Source: Clostridia bacterium
Lineage (GTDB): Bacteria > Bacillota > Clostridia > TANB77 > CAG-465
DNA length: 64,000 bases
Reading direction: 5' to 3'
NCBI GenBank assembly: GCA_017626395.1
Contig: JAGAIU010000014.1
Location: 1 to 64,000 of the forward strand
Below, piece by piece: positions 9,258 to 17,490 of this stretch. The translations under genes were made by a program, and so were the position numbers. The notes under the pieces were generated by a model, which was not told the DNA's origin, made no database searches, and saw nothing but the letters and a program-made list of their open reading frames with translations. The stretch's first letter is position 1. Every line of letters starts with the position of its first letter.

Positions 9258-9286
9258 TTGCATTGTATTTAATACAATGATATAAT
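9258..9286 (+). promoter_or_regulatory. nrd operon promoter with operator palindrome in the spacer
   Basis: TTGCAT (9258-9263), 17 nt, TATAAT (9281-9286). A perfect inverted repeat CATTGTATT-T-AATACAATG (9261-9279) occupies almost the whole spacer and overlaps the -35 box. A repressor bound there would block RNA polymerase. The half-sites do not fit the ACAC/GTGT-type NrdR box or a full Rex site, so the regulator is unknown. Confidence 0.75.
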
Positions 9287-9329
9287 CACAGAGTAAATAA
9301 TGGTAGTAAAATAAGAGGTGGAAAAATAC

Positions 9330-11576
9330 ATGATAACAAAAGTAATAAAAAGAGATGGAAGAAAAGTAAATTTTAGTGTAGAAAGAATAGCAAAGTCTAT
9401 ATACAAAGCAGCTAATGCTTTAGGTGGACAAGATTATTCAAGATCAGAGGAACTAGCAAATAAAGTGTATGAAAAGCTAGATCAGATACAAGAAAATAAA
9501 CAAGTTACATCTCAAATGATACAGGACGTAGTAAAAGAAGTACTAAAAGATGAAGGACATTCATCTACCTTAAAAGTATACTCTACATTTAGAGAAGAAA
9601 GAGATAAAGTAAGGGAAAGAAATTTAGATATAATTAAGACATATAATAAACTTACTTTTGAAGATTCTAAAGATAGCAATGTAAAAAGAGAAAATGCAAA
9701 TATTAATGCAGATACTGCAATGGGAACAATGTTAAAATATGGCTCTGAAGGTGCTAAAAATTTCTATCAATTATGTGTATTAAAACCAATTCATGCTAAT
9801 GCACATAAAGAGGGAGATATACACATTCACGACTTGGATTTTCTAACACTTACAACAACTTGCTGTCAAATAGATTTAATTAAATTATATAAAGATGGAT
9901 TTTGTACAGGAGAGGGATTTTTAAGAGAACCACAAAGTATAGCAAGTTATGCAGCACTTGCAGCTATTGCAATTCAATCTAACCAAAATGATCAACATGG
10001 TGGACAAAGTATACCAAACTTTGAGTATGCAATGGCAAAAGGTGTTAGAGTAACATATAAAAAAGAGTATCTTAAAAACTTAGTAAAAGCTATTGAATTA
10101 CTTACAGATGTTGAAAATCCAGAAGCTATAGCAAACGATGTTGTAAAATCTATCAAATATGATAAGGATATTGTAGCATGCTATGAAGATTCTAATGGAT
10201 ATTTAAAAGTGGAAAGAAAATATTTAAGCAAGTATTTTGATAAAACAACAATAGATAAAATACAAAAATTTACTGTTAAATATACAGACAAAGAAGTTAT
10301 AAAAGCAACATATCAAGCTATGGAAGGATTTATTCATAATTTAAATACAATGCATTCTAGAGCAGGAGCTCAAGTACCATTTAGTAGTATAAACTATGGA
10401 CTTGATACAACTCCCGAAGGAAGACTTGTAATGAAACAATTATTATATGCTACAGAAGCAGGTCTTGGTAATGGAGAAACTCCAATATTTCCAATACAAA
10501 TATTTAGAGTAAAAGAAGGAATAAATTATAATCCAGAAGATCCAAACTATGATATATTTAAATTAAGTTGTAAAGTGTCAGCTAAAAGATTATTCCCGAA
10601 TTTCTCATTTATTGATGCACCATTTAATCTTCAATATTATAGAAAAGGAGATTACAATACAGAAGTTGCATATATGGGATGTAGAACAAGAGTTATGGGA
10701 AATGTTTATGATAAATCTCGTGAAGTAACTTGTGGAAGAGGAAACTTAAGTTTTACATCTATCAATTTACCAAGAATCGGTATTGAGGCTAAAGGAGATA
10801 TCGAAAAATTCTTTGAAATGTTAGATGAAAGAATAGATTTAGTAATAGATCAATTAAAAGCTAGATTCCAAATCCAAGCAAATAAAAGAGTATATAACTA
10901 TCCATTTTTAATGGGACAACATGTATGGTTAGATTCAGAAAAACTTGGAAATTCAGATAAAGTTGGTGAAGTATTAAAGCATGGAAGCTTAACAGTGGGA
11001 TTTATTGGACTTGCTGAATGTTTAAAAGCTCTAATTGGAAAACATCATGGGGAAAGTGAAGAAGCTAGAGAATTAGGAATTAAGATTATATCTCATATGA
11101 GAGAAAGAATGGATGAGCAATCTCAAAAAGAGAAATTAAACTTTACTCTTATTGCAACACCTGCAGAAGGATTATCTGGTAGATTTGTAAGAATGGATAA
11201 AAAGAGATATGGTGTAATAGAGGGAGTAACAGATAGAGAATATTATACAAACTCATTCCATGTTCCAGTATATTATAAAACAAGTGCTTTCAATAAAATT
11301 AAGATTGAAGCACCATATCACGAACTTACAAATGGTGGACATATAAGCTATGTTGAACTTGACGGAGATCCAAGTAAAAATCTTGAAGCATTTGAACAAA
11401 TTATAAGATGTATGAAAGAATCTGGAATTGGTTATGGCTCAATAAATCACCCTGTAGACAGAGATCCAATTTGTGGATTTACAGGTATTATAAAAGATGT
11501 TTGTCCATGTTGTGGCAGAAAAGAGTTTGAAGAGGCAAATAATATTAAAGAAAGAATAACTAGAATAAGGAGGTAA
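9330..11576 (+). CDS. nrdD: Anaerobic ribonucleoside-triphosphate reductase, large subunit
   Basis: A class III ribonucleotide reductase that makes dNTPs without oxygen using a glycyl radical. Residues 1-90 form an ATP-cone allosteric domain (TKVIKRDGRKVNFSVERI). The catalytic barrel follows, and the C-terminal DPICGFTG motif carries the radical-bearing Gly (about residue 716). A Cys-rich CPCCGR segment next to it belongs to the zinc site. An in-frame GTG lies 12 bases upstream, but the AGAGGTGG ribosome site is correctly spaced for the ATG at 9330, and the ATP-cone starts exactly there. It is the first gene of an operon with a small protein, nrdG and a permease. Confidence 0.95.
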   Translation: MITKVIKRDGRKVNFSVERIAKSIYKAANALGGQDYSRSEELANKVYEKLDQIQENKQVTSQMIQDVVKEVLKDEGHSSTLKVYSTFREERDKVRERNLDIIKTYNKLTFEDSKDSNVKRENANINADTAMGTMLKYGSEGAKNFYQLCVLKPIHANAHKEGDIHIHDLDFLTLTTTCCQIDLIKLYKDGFCTGEGFLREPQSIASYAALAAIAIQSNQNDQHGGQSIPNFEYAMAKGVRVTYKKEYLKNLVKAIELLTDVENPEAIANDVVKSIKYDKDIVACYEDSNGYLKVERKYLSKYFDKTTIDKIQKFTVKYTDKEVIKATYQAMEGFIHNLNTMHSRAGAQVPFSSINYGLDTTPEGRLVMKQLLYATEAGLGNGETPIFPIQIFRVKEGINYNPEDPNYDIFKLSCKVSAKRLFPNFSFIDAPFNLQYYRKGDYNTEVAYMGCRTRVMGNVYDKSREVTCGRGNLSFTSINLPRIGIEAKGDIEKFFEMLDERIDLVIDQLKARFQIQANKRVYNYPFLMGQHVWLDSEKLGNSDKVGEVLKHGSLTVGFIGLAECLKALIGKHHGESEEARELGIKIISHMRERMDEQSQKEKLNFTLIATPAEGLSGRFVRMDKKRYGVIEGVTDREYYTNSFHVPVYYKTSAFNKIKIEAPYHELTNGGHISYVELDGDPSKNLEAFEQIIRCMKESGIGYGSINHPVDRDPICGFTGIIKDVCPCCGRKEFEEANNIKERITRIRR

Positions 11577-11580
11577 TTGT

Positions 11581-11853
11581 ATGAAAATTAATGTAACAGG
11601 AGAACATATTAGTGAAGAAGAAAAACAAGGATATGTAAAATATGTTCAAGAAAAATATCCAGATAAACAAATAGCAACTCTAAATTTAAATATAAATGGA
11701 GATTTTGTAGATTTAGATTATACTTTTGAGAATGACGTTCCGTTTGAAAGAATAAGAAGAATTACAGGATATCTAGTTGGTACTTTAGACAGATTTAATG
11801 ATGGTAAAAGAGCAGAAGAACGTGATAGAGTAAAACATGATGTGATAGTATAG
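11581..11853 (+). CDS. Small conserved protein between nrdD and nrdG
   Basis: A 90-residue protein with no Cys, signal peptide or membrane segment. It has a mixed alpha/beta pattern (MKINVTGEH start, then LNLNINGDFVDLDYTFE strands) and a charged C-terminal half containing GTLDRFNDGKRAEERDRVKHD. It starts 4 bp after nrdD, and nrdG starts 10 bp after it, so it is expressed with the reductase. A role supporting NrdD, such as assembly of the Cys-rich tail or regulation, is inferred from position only. Confidence 0.7.
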   Translation: MKINVTGEHISEEEKQGYVKYVQEKYPDKQIATLNLNINGDFVDLDYTFENDVPFERIRRITGYLVGTLDRFNDGKRAEERDRVKHDVIV

Positions 11854-11863
11854 GTGAAAAGTA

Positions 11864-12373
11864 ATGCAAGATGAAATAAAAATAGCAGGCATTGTGGAAG
11901 AATCTATTGTAGATGGCCCAGGCATTAGATATGTGTTATTTACTCAAGGATGTCCACATCATTGCAAAGGATGTCATAATCCACAAACACATGATTTTAA
12001 CCAAGGTAAAATCGAAAAAATACAAAATATAGTAAATTCAATAGATTCAAATCCATTGCTAAAAGGGATAACTTTTAGTGGTGGAGAGCCATTTATGCAA
12101 GCTAAAGCTATATCAAGTTTAATAGATGAAGTAAAAAATAAAAAATTGGATATAATAACTTACACAGGATTTAAATATGAATATTTAGTTGAAAATGCTA
12201 GTAAAGATAATGGTTATATGCAATTATTAGAGAAAACAGACATATTAATAGACGGAAAATTTGAAATAGATAGAAAAGATGAAAATTTACTTTTTAGAGG
12301 TAGCTCAAATCAAAGAGCTATTAATGTGAAAGAGAGTTTAAAAAACGGAAAAATCATTGAATATGAATTTTAA
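11864..12373 (+). CDS. nrdG: Anaerobic RNR activating enzyme, radical SAM
   Basis: A 169-residue activase that uses a 4Fe-4S cluster and S-adenosylmethionine to install the glycyl radical on NrdD. The cluster motif is GCPHHCKGCHNPQTH (CxxxCxxC, about residues 28-35), preceded by VDGPGIRYVLFTQ, typical of activases. A GGEPF motif follows (about 76-80). Length agrees with the family. It sits 10 bp downstream of the small protein in the nrd operon. The GGTGAAAAGTA ribosome site precedes the ATG. Confidence 0.95.
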   Translation: MQDEIKIAGIVEESIVDGPGIRYVLFTQGCPHHCKGCHNPQTHDFNQGKIEKIQNIVNSIDSNPLLKGITFSGGEPFMQAKAISSLIDEVKNKKLDIITYTGFKYEYLVENASKDNGYMQLLEKTDILIDGKFEIDRKDENLLFRGSSNQRAINVKESLKNGKIIEYEF

Positions 12374-12387
12374 GGAGATAAAAAATT

Positions 12388-13503
12388 ATGGAAGAAAATA
12401 AATTTGACTTTAAATTTTTAAATAAAGTCATGTACATTGTAGCATTTATAATAGTGTTCTTTGCACTAAAAGAAGTAGGTGTTATAGATAAAGCACTTGA
12501 ACTGCTTTCAGCACTTACACCTTTGTATGTTGGAATTGTAATTTGTTGGATATCTATGCCGCTTGCTAATAAGTTAAGAAAATGGGGAATGCATAAAGGA
12601 CTTGCAGCAATTATTTCATTACTTATAATTTTTGCAATAATAATACTTGCATTATCATATATTATTCCGCTTGTAGGAACTCAAATAACAGAACTTGTTA
12701 AAGATCTTCCAGCATTATATACAAGTGCAGTGAATAAAATTAATTTGTTTTTGAGTGATAATCTAGGTATTGATTATCAAATTTCAGCAAGATTAGGAGA
12801 TTTGAGTTTTATATCTAACTATATTGGAGATATATTAACATACTCAATTGATACAGTTCAAGTAGCAGGTGGTATATTAATAAGTGCTGTTACAGCAATA
12901 ATGATATCATTCTTTATGGTTAAAGATGTAGATAGAATGAAAAATAGTTTTATAGTATTTATATCTAAAAAAGGTAAAGGCTCACAAAACTATAAAATGT
13001 TAATGGAAATGGATGGAATAATAAATTCATATGTTAGAGGATTATTACTAGATAGTGTCCTAGTAGGCATAATGACAACAATAGTTTGCTTAGTATTAAA
13101 ATTAGAATATGCTGTAATATTTGGTATATTAATAACATTTTTAAATTTAATTCCATATATAGGAGCTGTTATATCATATACAATTACATCAATATATGCA
13201 TTTACAGTAGGCGGTCCAGTACTTGCAGTTATAACATTTGTAGCTTCATTTATAATTCAAATGATTGACGCTAATATATTACAGCCAAATATAATAGGAA
13301 AATCTGTAAAACTTCATCCGGTAGTAGTAATATGTGGATTGTTAGTATTTGAAAGATTATTTGGAGTGCTTGGTATGATACTTGCAATGCCAATACTTGC
13401 AATAGGAAAGATATTCTTAAAATATAAATTTGGAATTAATTTTGATTTAGTTGAAGAAGATGATAAAAAGGAAAAGAAAGTTAAAAAGTTAAAAGTAAAA
13501 TAA
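12388..13503 (+). CDS. AI-2E family transporter / permease
   Basis: A 371-residue polytopic membrane protein of the AI-2E/YtvI/PerM family with about seven or eight predicted helices. It shows the family's paired N-terminal helices (about 14-32 and 36-60), the long loop (about 90-150), and the C-terminal block PYIGAVISYTITSI with QPNIIGKSVKLHP (about 310). The tail is very Lys-rich. Members export small molecules or ions, and the substrate here is not predictable. It is 14 bp after nrdG with AAGGAGA as ribosome site, so it shares the nrd transcript. No functional link to nucleotide reduction is known to me. Confidence 0.85.
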   Translation: MEENKFDFKFLNKVMYIVAFIIVFFALKEVGVIDKALELLSALTPLYVGIVICWISMPLANKLRKWGMHKGLAAIISLLIIFAIIILALSYIIPLVGTQITELVKDLPALYTSAVNKINLFLSDNLGIDYQISARLGDLSFISNYIGDILTYSIDTVQVAGGILISAVTAIMISFFMVKDVDRMKNSFIVFISKKGKGSQNYKMLMEMDGIINSYVRGLLLDSVLVGIMTTIVCLVLKLEYAVIFGILITFLNLIPYIGAVISYTITSIYAFTVGGPVLAVITFVASFIIQMIDANILQPNIIGKSVKLHPVVVICGLLVFERLFGVLGMILAMPILAIGKIFLKYKFGINFDLVEEDDKKEKKVKKLKVK

Positions 13504-13567
13504 TAAAACACATATTAAATGAGCAACATAAATCTGATTTGGGTTAATAAAAAAATATTTATTAGTT

Positions 13568-13600
13568 AAAAAAGACAGAAAAGTTAATTTCTGTCTTTTT
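13568..13600. terminator. Bidirectional terminator between the nrd operon and lysC
   Basis: AAAAAGACAGAAA (13568-13580) pairs with TTTCTGTCTTTTT (13588-13600) across a 6-nt loop. The A-run and T-run flanks make it work in both directions. It overlaps the 3' end of the convergent aspartokinase gene. Confidence 0.85.
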
Positions 13601-14579
13601 GTTTGTCTATAAGAATTTCATGTAATTTTTCCATAAAGTATTGAGATTTTTTTGTATCTACTATTAAATTTATAGCAAGCTCACTAAATGAAATCATATA
13701 GATTTCTATATTTTCTTCATTTGCAACTTTGAATATTTTAGATATCGCATCTTTATTTGAAAGCATCATAGGACCTACAATACATATTTTAGATACATCA
13801 TCTTTTTTTGTTATAAAGTGAATATCGAAATCTTCTTTTAAATTTTTTTGAACTATACTTCCACGACTATTTGTAAAAGTATTTTTAGATGATATTTTAA
13901 TATTATACTTTTTAGCTAAATTTACTGAACGGTTATGTAGTACTTTAGCACCTGCAGAGGAAGCTTCAAGCATTTCATCAAAAGAAATTTCATCTAGTAA
14001 TTTAGAATTTGGTATTACTTTTGGATCAGCAGAATATATGCCATCTATATCACTAAATATTTCACATTTTTGGGCATTTAGTGCAGCGGCAAGAGCAACA
14101 GCACTTAAATCTGAACCACCCCTACCAAGAGTGGTTATATTACCAAGTGTATCAATACCTTGAAATCCTGTAACTATAACTATGTAATCATCTTCTAAAA
14201 AAGATAAAATATTAGATGTAACAATATCTATAATTTTGGCATTACCAAATTCAGAATTAGTAATAATACCTGCTTGTGCACCTGTTAAACATACACATTT
14301 ATGTCCTTTTGTATTTAACATTAAAGAGAGTAAAGAGGCTGTTTGCATTTCGCCAGTAGAAAGTAGGAAATCTAAATCTTTTTTAGGAAGATTTAAGTTG
14401 TTATCTGTATATTCTTCAGCTTTAGATATAAGTTCATTAGTTGTTTTTCCTTGAGCAGAAACAACAATAACTAAATTATTTTCTTTATTTTTTTCATTAA
14501 TTATTTTATTACAAATTATCTCTAATTTTTCTTTATTTTCAACGGAACTTCCGCCATATTTTTGTACAGTTATATTCAT
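13584..14579 (-). CDS. Aspartate kinase, short single-ACT form
   Basis: Phosphorylates aspartate in the first step to lysine, threonine and methionine precursors. The kinase domain (about 1-240) starts QKYGGSSVENKEKL and includes the GRGGSDLSA active-site loop (about 151-159) and the FSDIDGIYSADPK motif (about 175-187). The C-terminal part (about 262-331) holds a single ACT-like unit (ICIVGPMM to the end). Usual aspartokinases have about 400 residues and two ACT domains, so this one is short; no second ACT frame follows before the terminator. Its allosteric control may be unusual. GGTGGTG precedes the ATG. It is transcribed opposite to its neighbours as a single gene. Confidence 0.85.
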   Translation of the reverse strand: MNITVQKYGGSSVENKEKLEIICNKIINEKNKENNLVIVVSAQGKTTNELISKAEEYTDNNLNLPKKDLDFLLSTGEMQTASLLSLMLNTKGHKCVCLTGAQAGIITNSEFGNAKIIDIVTSNILSFLEDDYIVIVTGFQGIDTLGNITTLGRGGSDLSAVALAAALNAQKCEIFSDIDGIYSADPKVIPNSKLLDEISFDEMLEASSAGAKVLHNRSVNLAKKYNIKISSKNTFTNSRGSIVQKNLKEDFDIHFITKKDDVSKICIVGPMMLSNKDAISKIFKVANEENIEIYMISFSELAINLIVDTKKSQYFMEKLHEILIDKQKDRN

Positions 14580-14656
14580 AATTTCACCACCATAATGTAT
14601 TTTATGCTTAAACTTATTAAAATGTTATACAAAATTAATGTTAAAAAAGTAAATAC

Positions 14657-14685
14657 TTGACATAAAACAAAAATAATGATATAAT
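14657..14685 (+). promoter_or_regulatory. Perfect consensus SigA promoter with a long leader
   Basis: TTGACA (14657-14662), exactly 17 nt, TATAAT (14680-14685). About 135 nt of leader separates it from the start codon. The leader contains TGTAAT/ATTACA arms (14708-14729) and a ribosome-site-like AAAAGGAGG within a tiny ORF (14739-14780). Confidence 0.8.
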
Positions 14686-14819
14686 ACTCTCGCAGAAAAT
14701 TTTTTAAATGTAATCACTAATGAAATTACATACGTACGGATGAAAAAAGGAGGCAGACGTGTAAATATAAAATATATTTAAAAAGTTCTGTAGAAAAAAA
14801 TTATTAAGGAGGTAAGATA

Positions 14820-15488
14820 ATGAAAAATTCTTACAAATTTTTCTCAAGATTAATAGTGGGTATTGCTTTAATCTTGTTAGCAGGATGGTTAATATGGACT
14901 TTATTCAATACCATTGTTTTCCCTAAGTTACCATTGAAAAGTGGTGTAGACTATGTTCAAGATGTGTCAGGTTCAATGTCTGAACCAGATAAGACTTATG
15001 CAAGAAATGCGATAAGTAAAGCAGCTAAGGAGAATAAGATAGCGATTGTTTTGGATTACCAATTAACAACTTTTGCAATTACAGATACTTATATCGATAA
15101 GACAGTAGGAAATGTCGTAAACAATGTTTACAGAAATCAACCATATGTGGTGTACACTTATTTTAAGGATACAGGTAAGTTGATTATAACTACAAACATT
15201 GATGATGCGGCAAATGATGTAGTAGATAAGCAGAAGGAAGGTATAGATAACGACGCTCGTGTTGTTAAAGAAATTCTATATTACCAACAAAATCTGTCAA
15301 GAAAAATGGGTCTTAAGAATTGGAACTTTAACTTGAATACTGAATATATGAGAAATACAGCTATTGCTGGTGCAGGCTCAATTATTCTTTTAATCCTAGG
15401 ATTTGGAGTTTTACCAAGTTCGGAAGAAGGATTAAGAAATCCATTCAAGCGTAGGAAATCTAAACCTGCTGCACATTCAGAGGGGTAG
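14820..15488 (+). CDS. Orphan two-helix membrane protein
   Basis: A 222-residue protein I do not recognise. It has a helix at about 11-33, an extracytoplasmic or periplasm-facing domain (about 34-180), a second helix at about 185-202 and a basic tail (FKRRKSK). The middle domain begins YVQDVSGSMSEPDKTYARNA, which resembles the opening of TPM-fold domains (a small alpha/beta domain of membrane proteins), but I regard this as weak. It stands alone between a perfect-consensus promoter and a strong terminator, so high expression is likely. AAGGAGG precedes the ATG. Confidence 0.65.
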   Translation: MKNSYKFFSRLIVGIALILLAGWLIWTLFNTIVFPKLPLKSGVDYVQDVSGSMSEPDKTYARNAISKAAKENKIAIVLDYQLTTFAITDTYIDKTVGNVVNNVYRNQPYVVYTYFKDTGKLIITTNIDDAANDVVDKQKEGIDNDARVVKEILYYQQNLSRKMGLKNWNFNLNTEYMRNTAIAGAGSIILLILGFGVLPSSEEGLRNPFKRRKSKPAAHSEG

Positions 15489-15504
15489 GCTTTAATATAA
15501 AATG

Positions 15505-15537
15505 AGAGATTGTCAAATTTTGACAGTCTCTTTTTTT
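15505..15537 (+). terminator. Intrinsic terminator of the orphan membrane protein gene
   Basis: AGAGATTGTCAA (15505-15516) pairs with TTGACAGTCTCT (15520-15531), with one G-U pair, followed by seven Ts. Confidence 0.85.
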
Positions 15538-15603
15538 ACTAAATTGAGTATAAAAAATAGATAAATTAAGGAGTTTTTTTACACAGTTTACAAAGTATTT
15601 ATA

Positions 15604-15631
15604 TTGAAATATGTTCATTATATGATATAAT
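15604..15631 (+). promoter_or_regulatory. Promoter of the ftsY-murB-yvcK operon
   Basis: TTGAAA (15604-15609), 16 nt, TATAAT (15626-15631), about 33 nt before the ftsY start. Confidence 0.65.
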
Positions 15632-15664
15632 TAAAGTGGCTTAATGCATAATGGGAGGATGAAT

Positions 15665-16576
15665 ATGTTTTTTGACAAAATAAAAGAGAACTTAAGAAAG
15701 ACAAAAGAAGCTTTAGATGTAAAAATAAGTAATATTTTTGCAGATAAAAAAGATATAGAAGAAATAATAGATGAGATAGAGGAAACTCTAATATTATCTG
15801 ACGTAGGATATCAAACAAGTACAAAGATTTGTGATAATTTAAGAGCAGACTTAAAGAAACAAGTAGATAAAAGTGAAGCTGCTATTAAAGAATTATTAAG
15901 AAAAGAAATGACAGATATTTTAGTATCTGAAGAAATAAATTTAGTAGATAGTGTTAATTTAAATGAAAAGCAAGTAATATTAGTAGTAGGAGTAAATGGT
16001 GTTGGAAAAACTACATCAATTGGTAAGCTTACTAAACTATATACAAATACTGGTAAAAAAGTGTTACTTGCAGCAGCAGATACATTTAGAGCTGGAGCAA
16101 TTGAGCAATTAGATGTATGGGCTCAAAGAAATAATGTAGATATTGTACTTGGAAAAGAAATGCAAGATCCCGCATCAGTTATATTTGATGCAACTAAAAA
16201 GTTCAATGAAGGAGATTATGATGTACTAATTTGTGATACAGCAGGTCGTCTTCATAACAAGAAAAACTTAATGGATGAACTTGAAAAAATGAAAAAAATA
16301 ATAGATAAAAATATATCAGAGGATATTTACAAAGAAACAATTATGGTACTTGATGCAACAACAGGACAAAACGGAGCAATTCAAGCTAAATGTTTCTTAG
16401 AAAAAACAGATGTAAATGGCATCTTTTTAACAAAATTAGATTCTACTTCTAAAGGTGGAGTAGTATTTAGTATAGTAGATGAGTTAAAAATTCCTGTAAA
16501 ATATATAGGAGTTGGCGAAAAAATAGATGATATAGAAATATTTAATCCTAAATCATTTGTTGACGCTATAATATAG
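15665..16576 (+). CDS. ftsY: Signal recognition particle receptor
   Basis: A 303-residue SRP GTPase that receives SRP-ribosome complexes at the membrane. Only the NG core is present, without the long acidic A domain of E. coli. The N domain is helical (about 1-95), the P-loop is GVNGVGKTTSIGKL (about 106-119), then DTFRAGA, DTAGR (about 193-197), TKLDSTSKGG and GVGEKIDD. In-frame ATGs occur at 15644 and 15659, but GGGAGG at 15653-15658 fits the ATG at 15665 best. Its partner Ffh is encoded at 51.5 kb. murB follows by 10 bp. Confidence 0.95.
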   Translation: MFFDKIKENLRKTKEALDVKISNIFADKKDIEEIIDEIEETLILSDVGYQTSTKICDNLRADLKKQVDKSEAAIKELLRKEMTDILVSEEINLVDSVNLNEKQVILVVGVNGVGKTTSIGKLTKLYTNTGKKVLLAAADTFRAGAIEQLDVWAQRNNVDIVLGKEMQDPASVIFDATKKFNEGDYDVLICDTAGRLHNKKNLMDELEKMKKIIDKNISEDIYKETIMVLDATTGQNGAIQAKCFLEKTDVNGIFLTKLDSTSKGGVVFSIVDELKIPVKYIGVGEKIDDIEIFNPKSFVDAII

Positions 16577-16586
16577 GAGGTTTTTT

Positions 16587-17489
16587 ATGGAAAAGTATAA
16601 AGGGTTAGAAAACATTGTAGAAAATATAAAATACAATGAACCTATGAAAATGCACACAACTATGAAAGTTGGGGGTCCATGTGATTGTTTAGTAGAACCA
16701 ACTAGTATAGAAGAAATAAAAGCTGTATTAGAATATGCTAAAGAAAATAATATAGAATACTATGTTATTGGAAATGGTAGTAACTTACTTGTTAAAGACG
16801 AAGGAATTAGAGCTTTAGTAATAAAATTAGCAAGTAAATTTTCAAAATTAGAAGTAGATGGAGAATATATAACTGCTTGTGCTGGATGTTCTGTACCAAG
16901 ACTTTCACAAGAAGCTAAGAATAAATCTTTATCTGGTCTAGAATTTGCATGTGGAATTCCAGGAAGTGTTGGTGGGGCAATTAGAATGAATGCAGGAGCA
17001 TATGGCTCTGAAATGGTAAACGTAGTAGAAAAAGTTGGATACTTAAATGAAAAAGGCGAGCTTGTTGAAATAACAGGTGAGCAAGCTGAATTTTCATATA
17101 GACATAGTATGTTTGTAGAACATCCAGAATATGTTGTAGTTTATGCTAAATATAAACTTACTCTAGGAAATATAGATGAAATATCTTCTAAAATGGAAGA
17201 AAATATGACATCAAGAAAAACAAAACAACCATTAGAATATCCGAATTTTGGTAGTGTATTTAAAAGACCAGAAGGATATTTTGTAGGAAAACTTGTAGAA
17301 GATTCTGGACTTAAAGGTTATTCAATTGGTGGAGCACAAGTTTCTACAAAACATTCAGGGTTTATGATTAATACAGGAGATGCAACTTGTAAAGATGTAC
17401 TAGATTTAATTGAGTATATTAAAAAAGTAGTATATGAAAATTTCAACGTTATGCTACATGAAGAAGTTGTAGTTTTAGGAGGAAAATAA
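16587..17489 (+). CDS. murB: UDP-N-acetylenolpyruvoylglucosamine reductase
   Basis: Reduces enolpyruvyl-UDP-GlcNAc to UDP-MurNAc with NADPH and FAD, an early cytoplasmic peptidoglycan step. FAD-binding motifs are IGNGSNLLVKDEGI (about 62-75) and GIPGSVGGAIRMNAGAYG (about 122-139). Substrate and catalytic motifs are YRHSMF (about 171-176), NFGSVFKRP with the catalytic Ser (about 220-228) and HEEVVVLG with the catalytic Glu near the C-terminus. Length (300) fits a type II MurB. AGGAGG precedes the start, and yvcK begins one base after its stop. Confidence 0.95.
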   Translation: MEKYKGLENIVENIKYNEPMKMHTTMKVGGPCDCLVEPTSIEEIKAVLEYAKENNIEYYVIGNGSNLLVKDEGIRALVIKLASKFSKLEVDGEYITACAGCSVPRLSQEAKNKSLSGLEFACGIPGSVGGAIRMNAGAYGSEMVNVVEKVGYLNEKGELVEITGEQAEFSYRHSMFVEHPEYVVVYAKYKLTLGNIDEISSKMEENMTSRKTKQPLEYPNFGSVFKRPEGYFVGKLVEDSGLKGYSIGGAQVSTKHSGFMINTGDATCKDVLDLIEYIKKVVYENFNVMLHEEVVVLGGK

Positions 17490-17490
17490 T

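Noticed and set aside
9261-9279. NrdR or Rex binding site
   Set aside because: The half-sites lack ACAC/GTGT ends of NrdR and the spacing of Rex; I keep it only as an unassigned operator.
9318-9329. GTG as nrdD start
   Set aside because: The ribosome site overlaps this codon, and the ATP-cone domain begins at the ATG at 9330.
13086-13268. 60-residue plus-strand ORF inside the permease gene
   Set aside because: It is a shadow frame of a clear membrane protein gene, rich in Ile/Tyr/Asn from AT bias, with no ribosome site.
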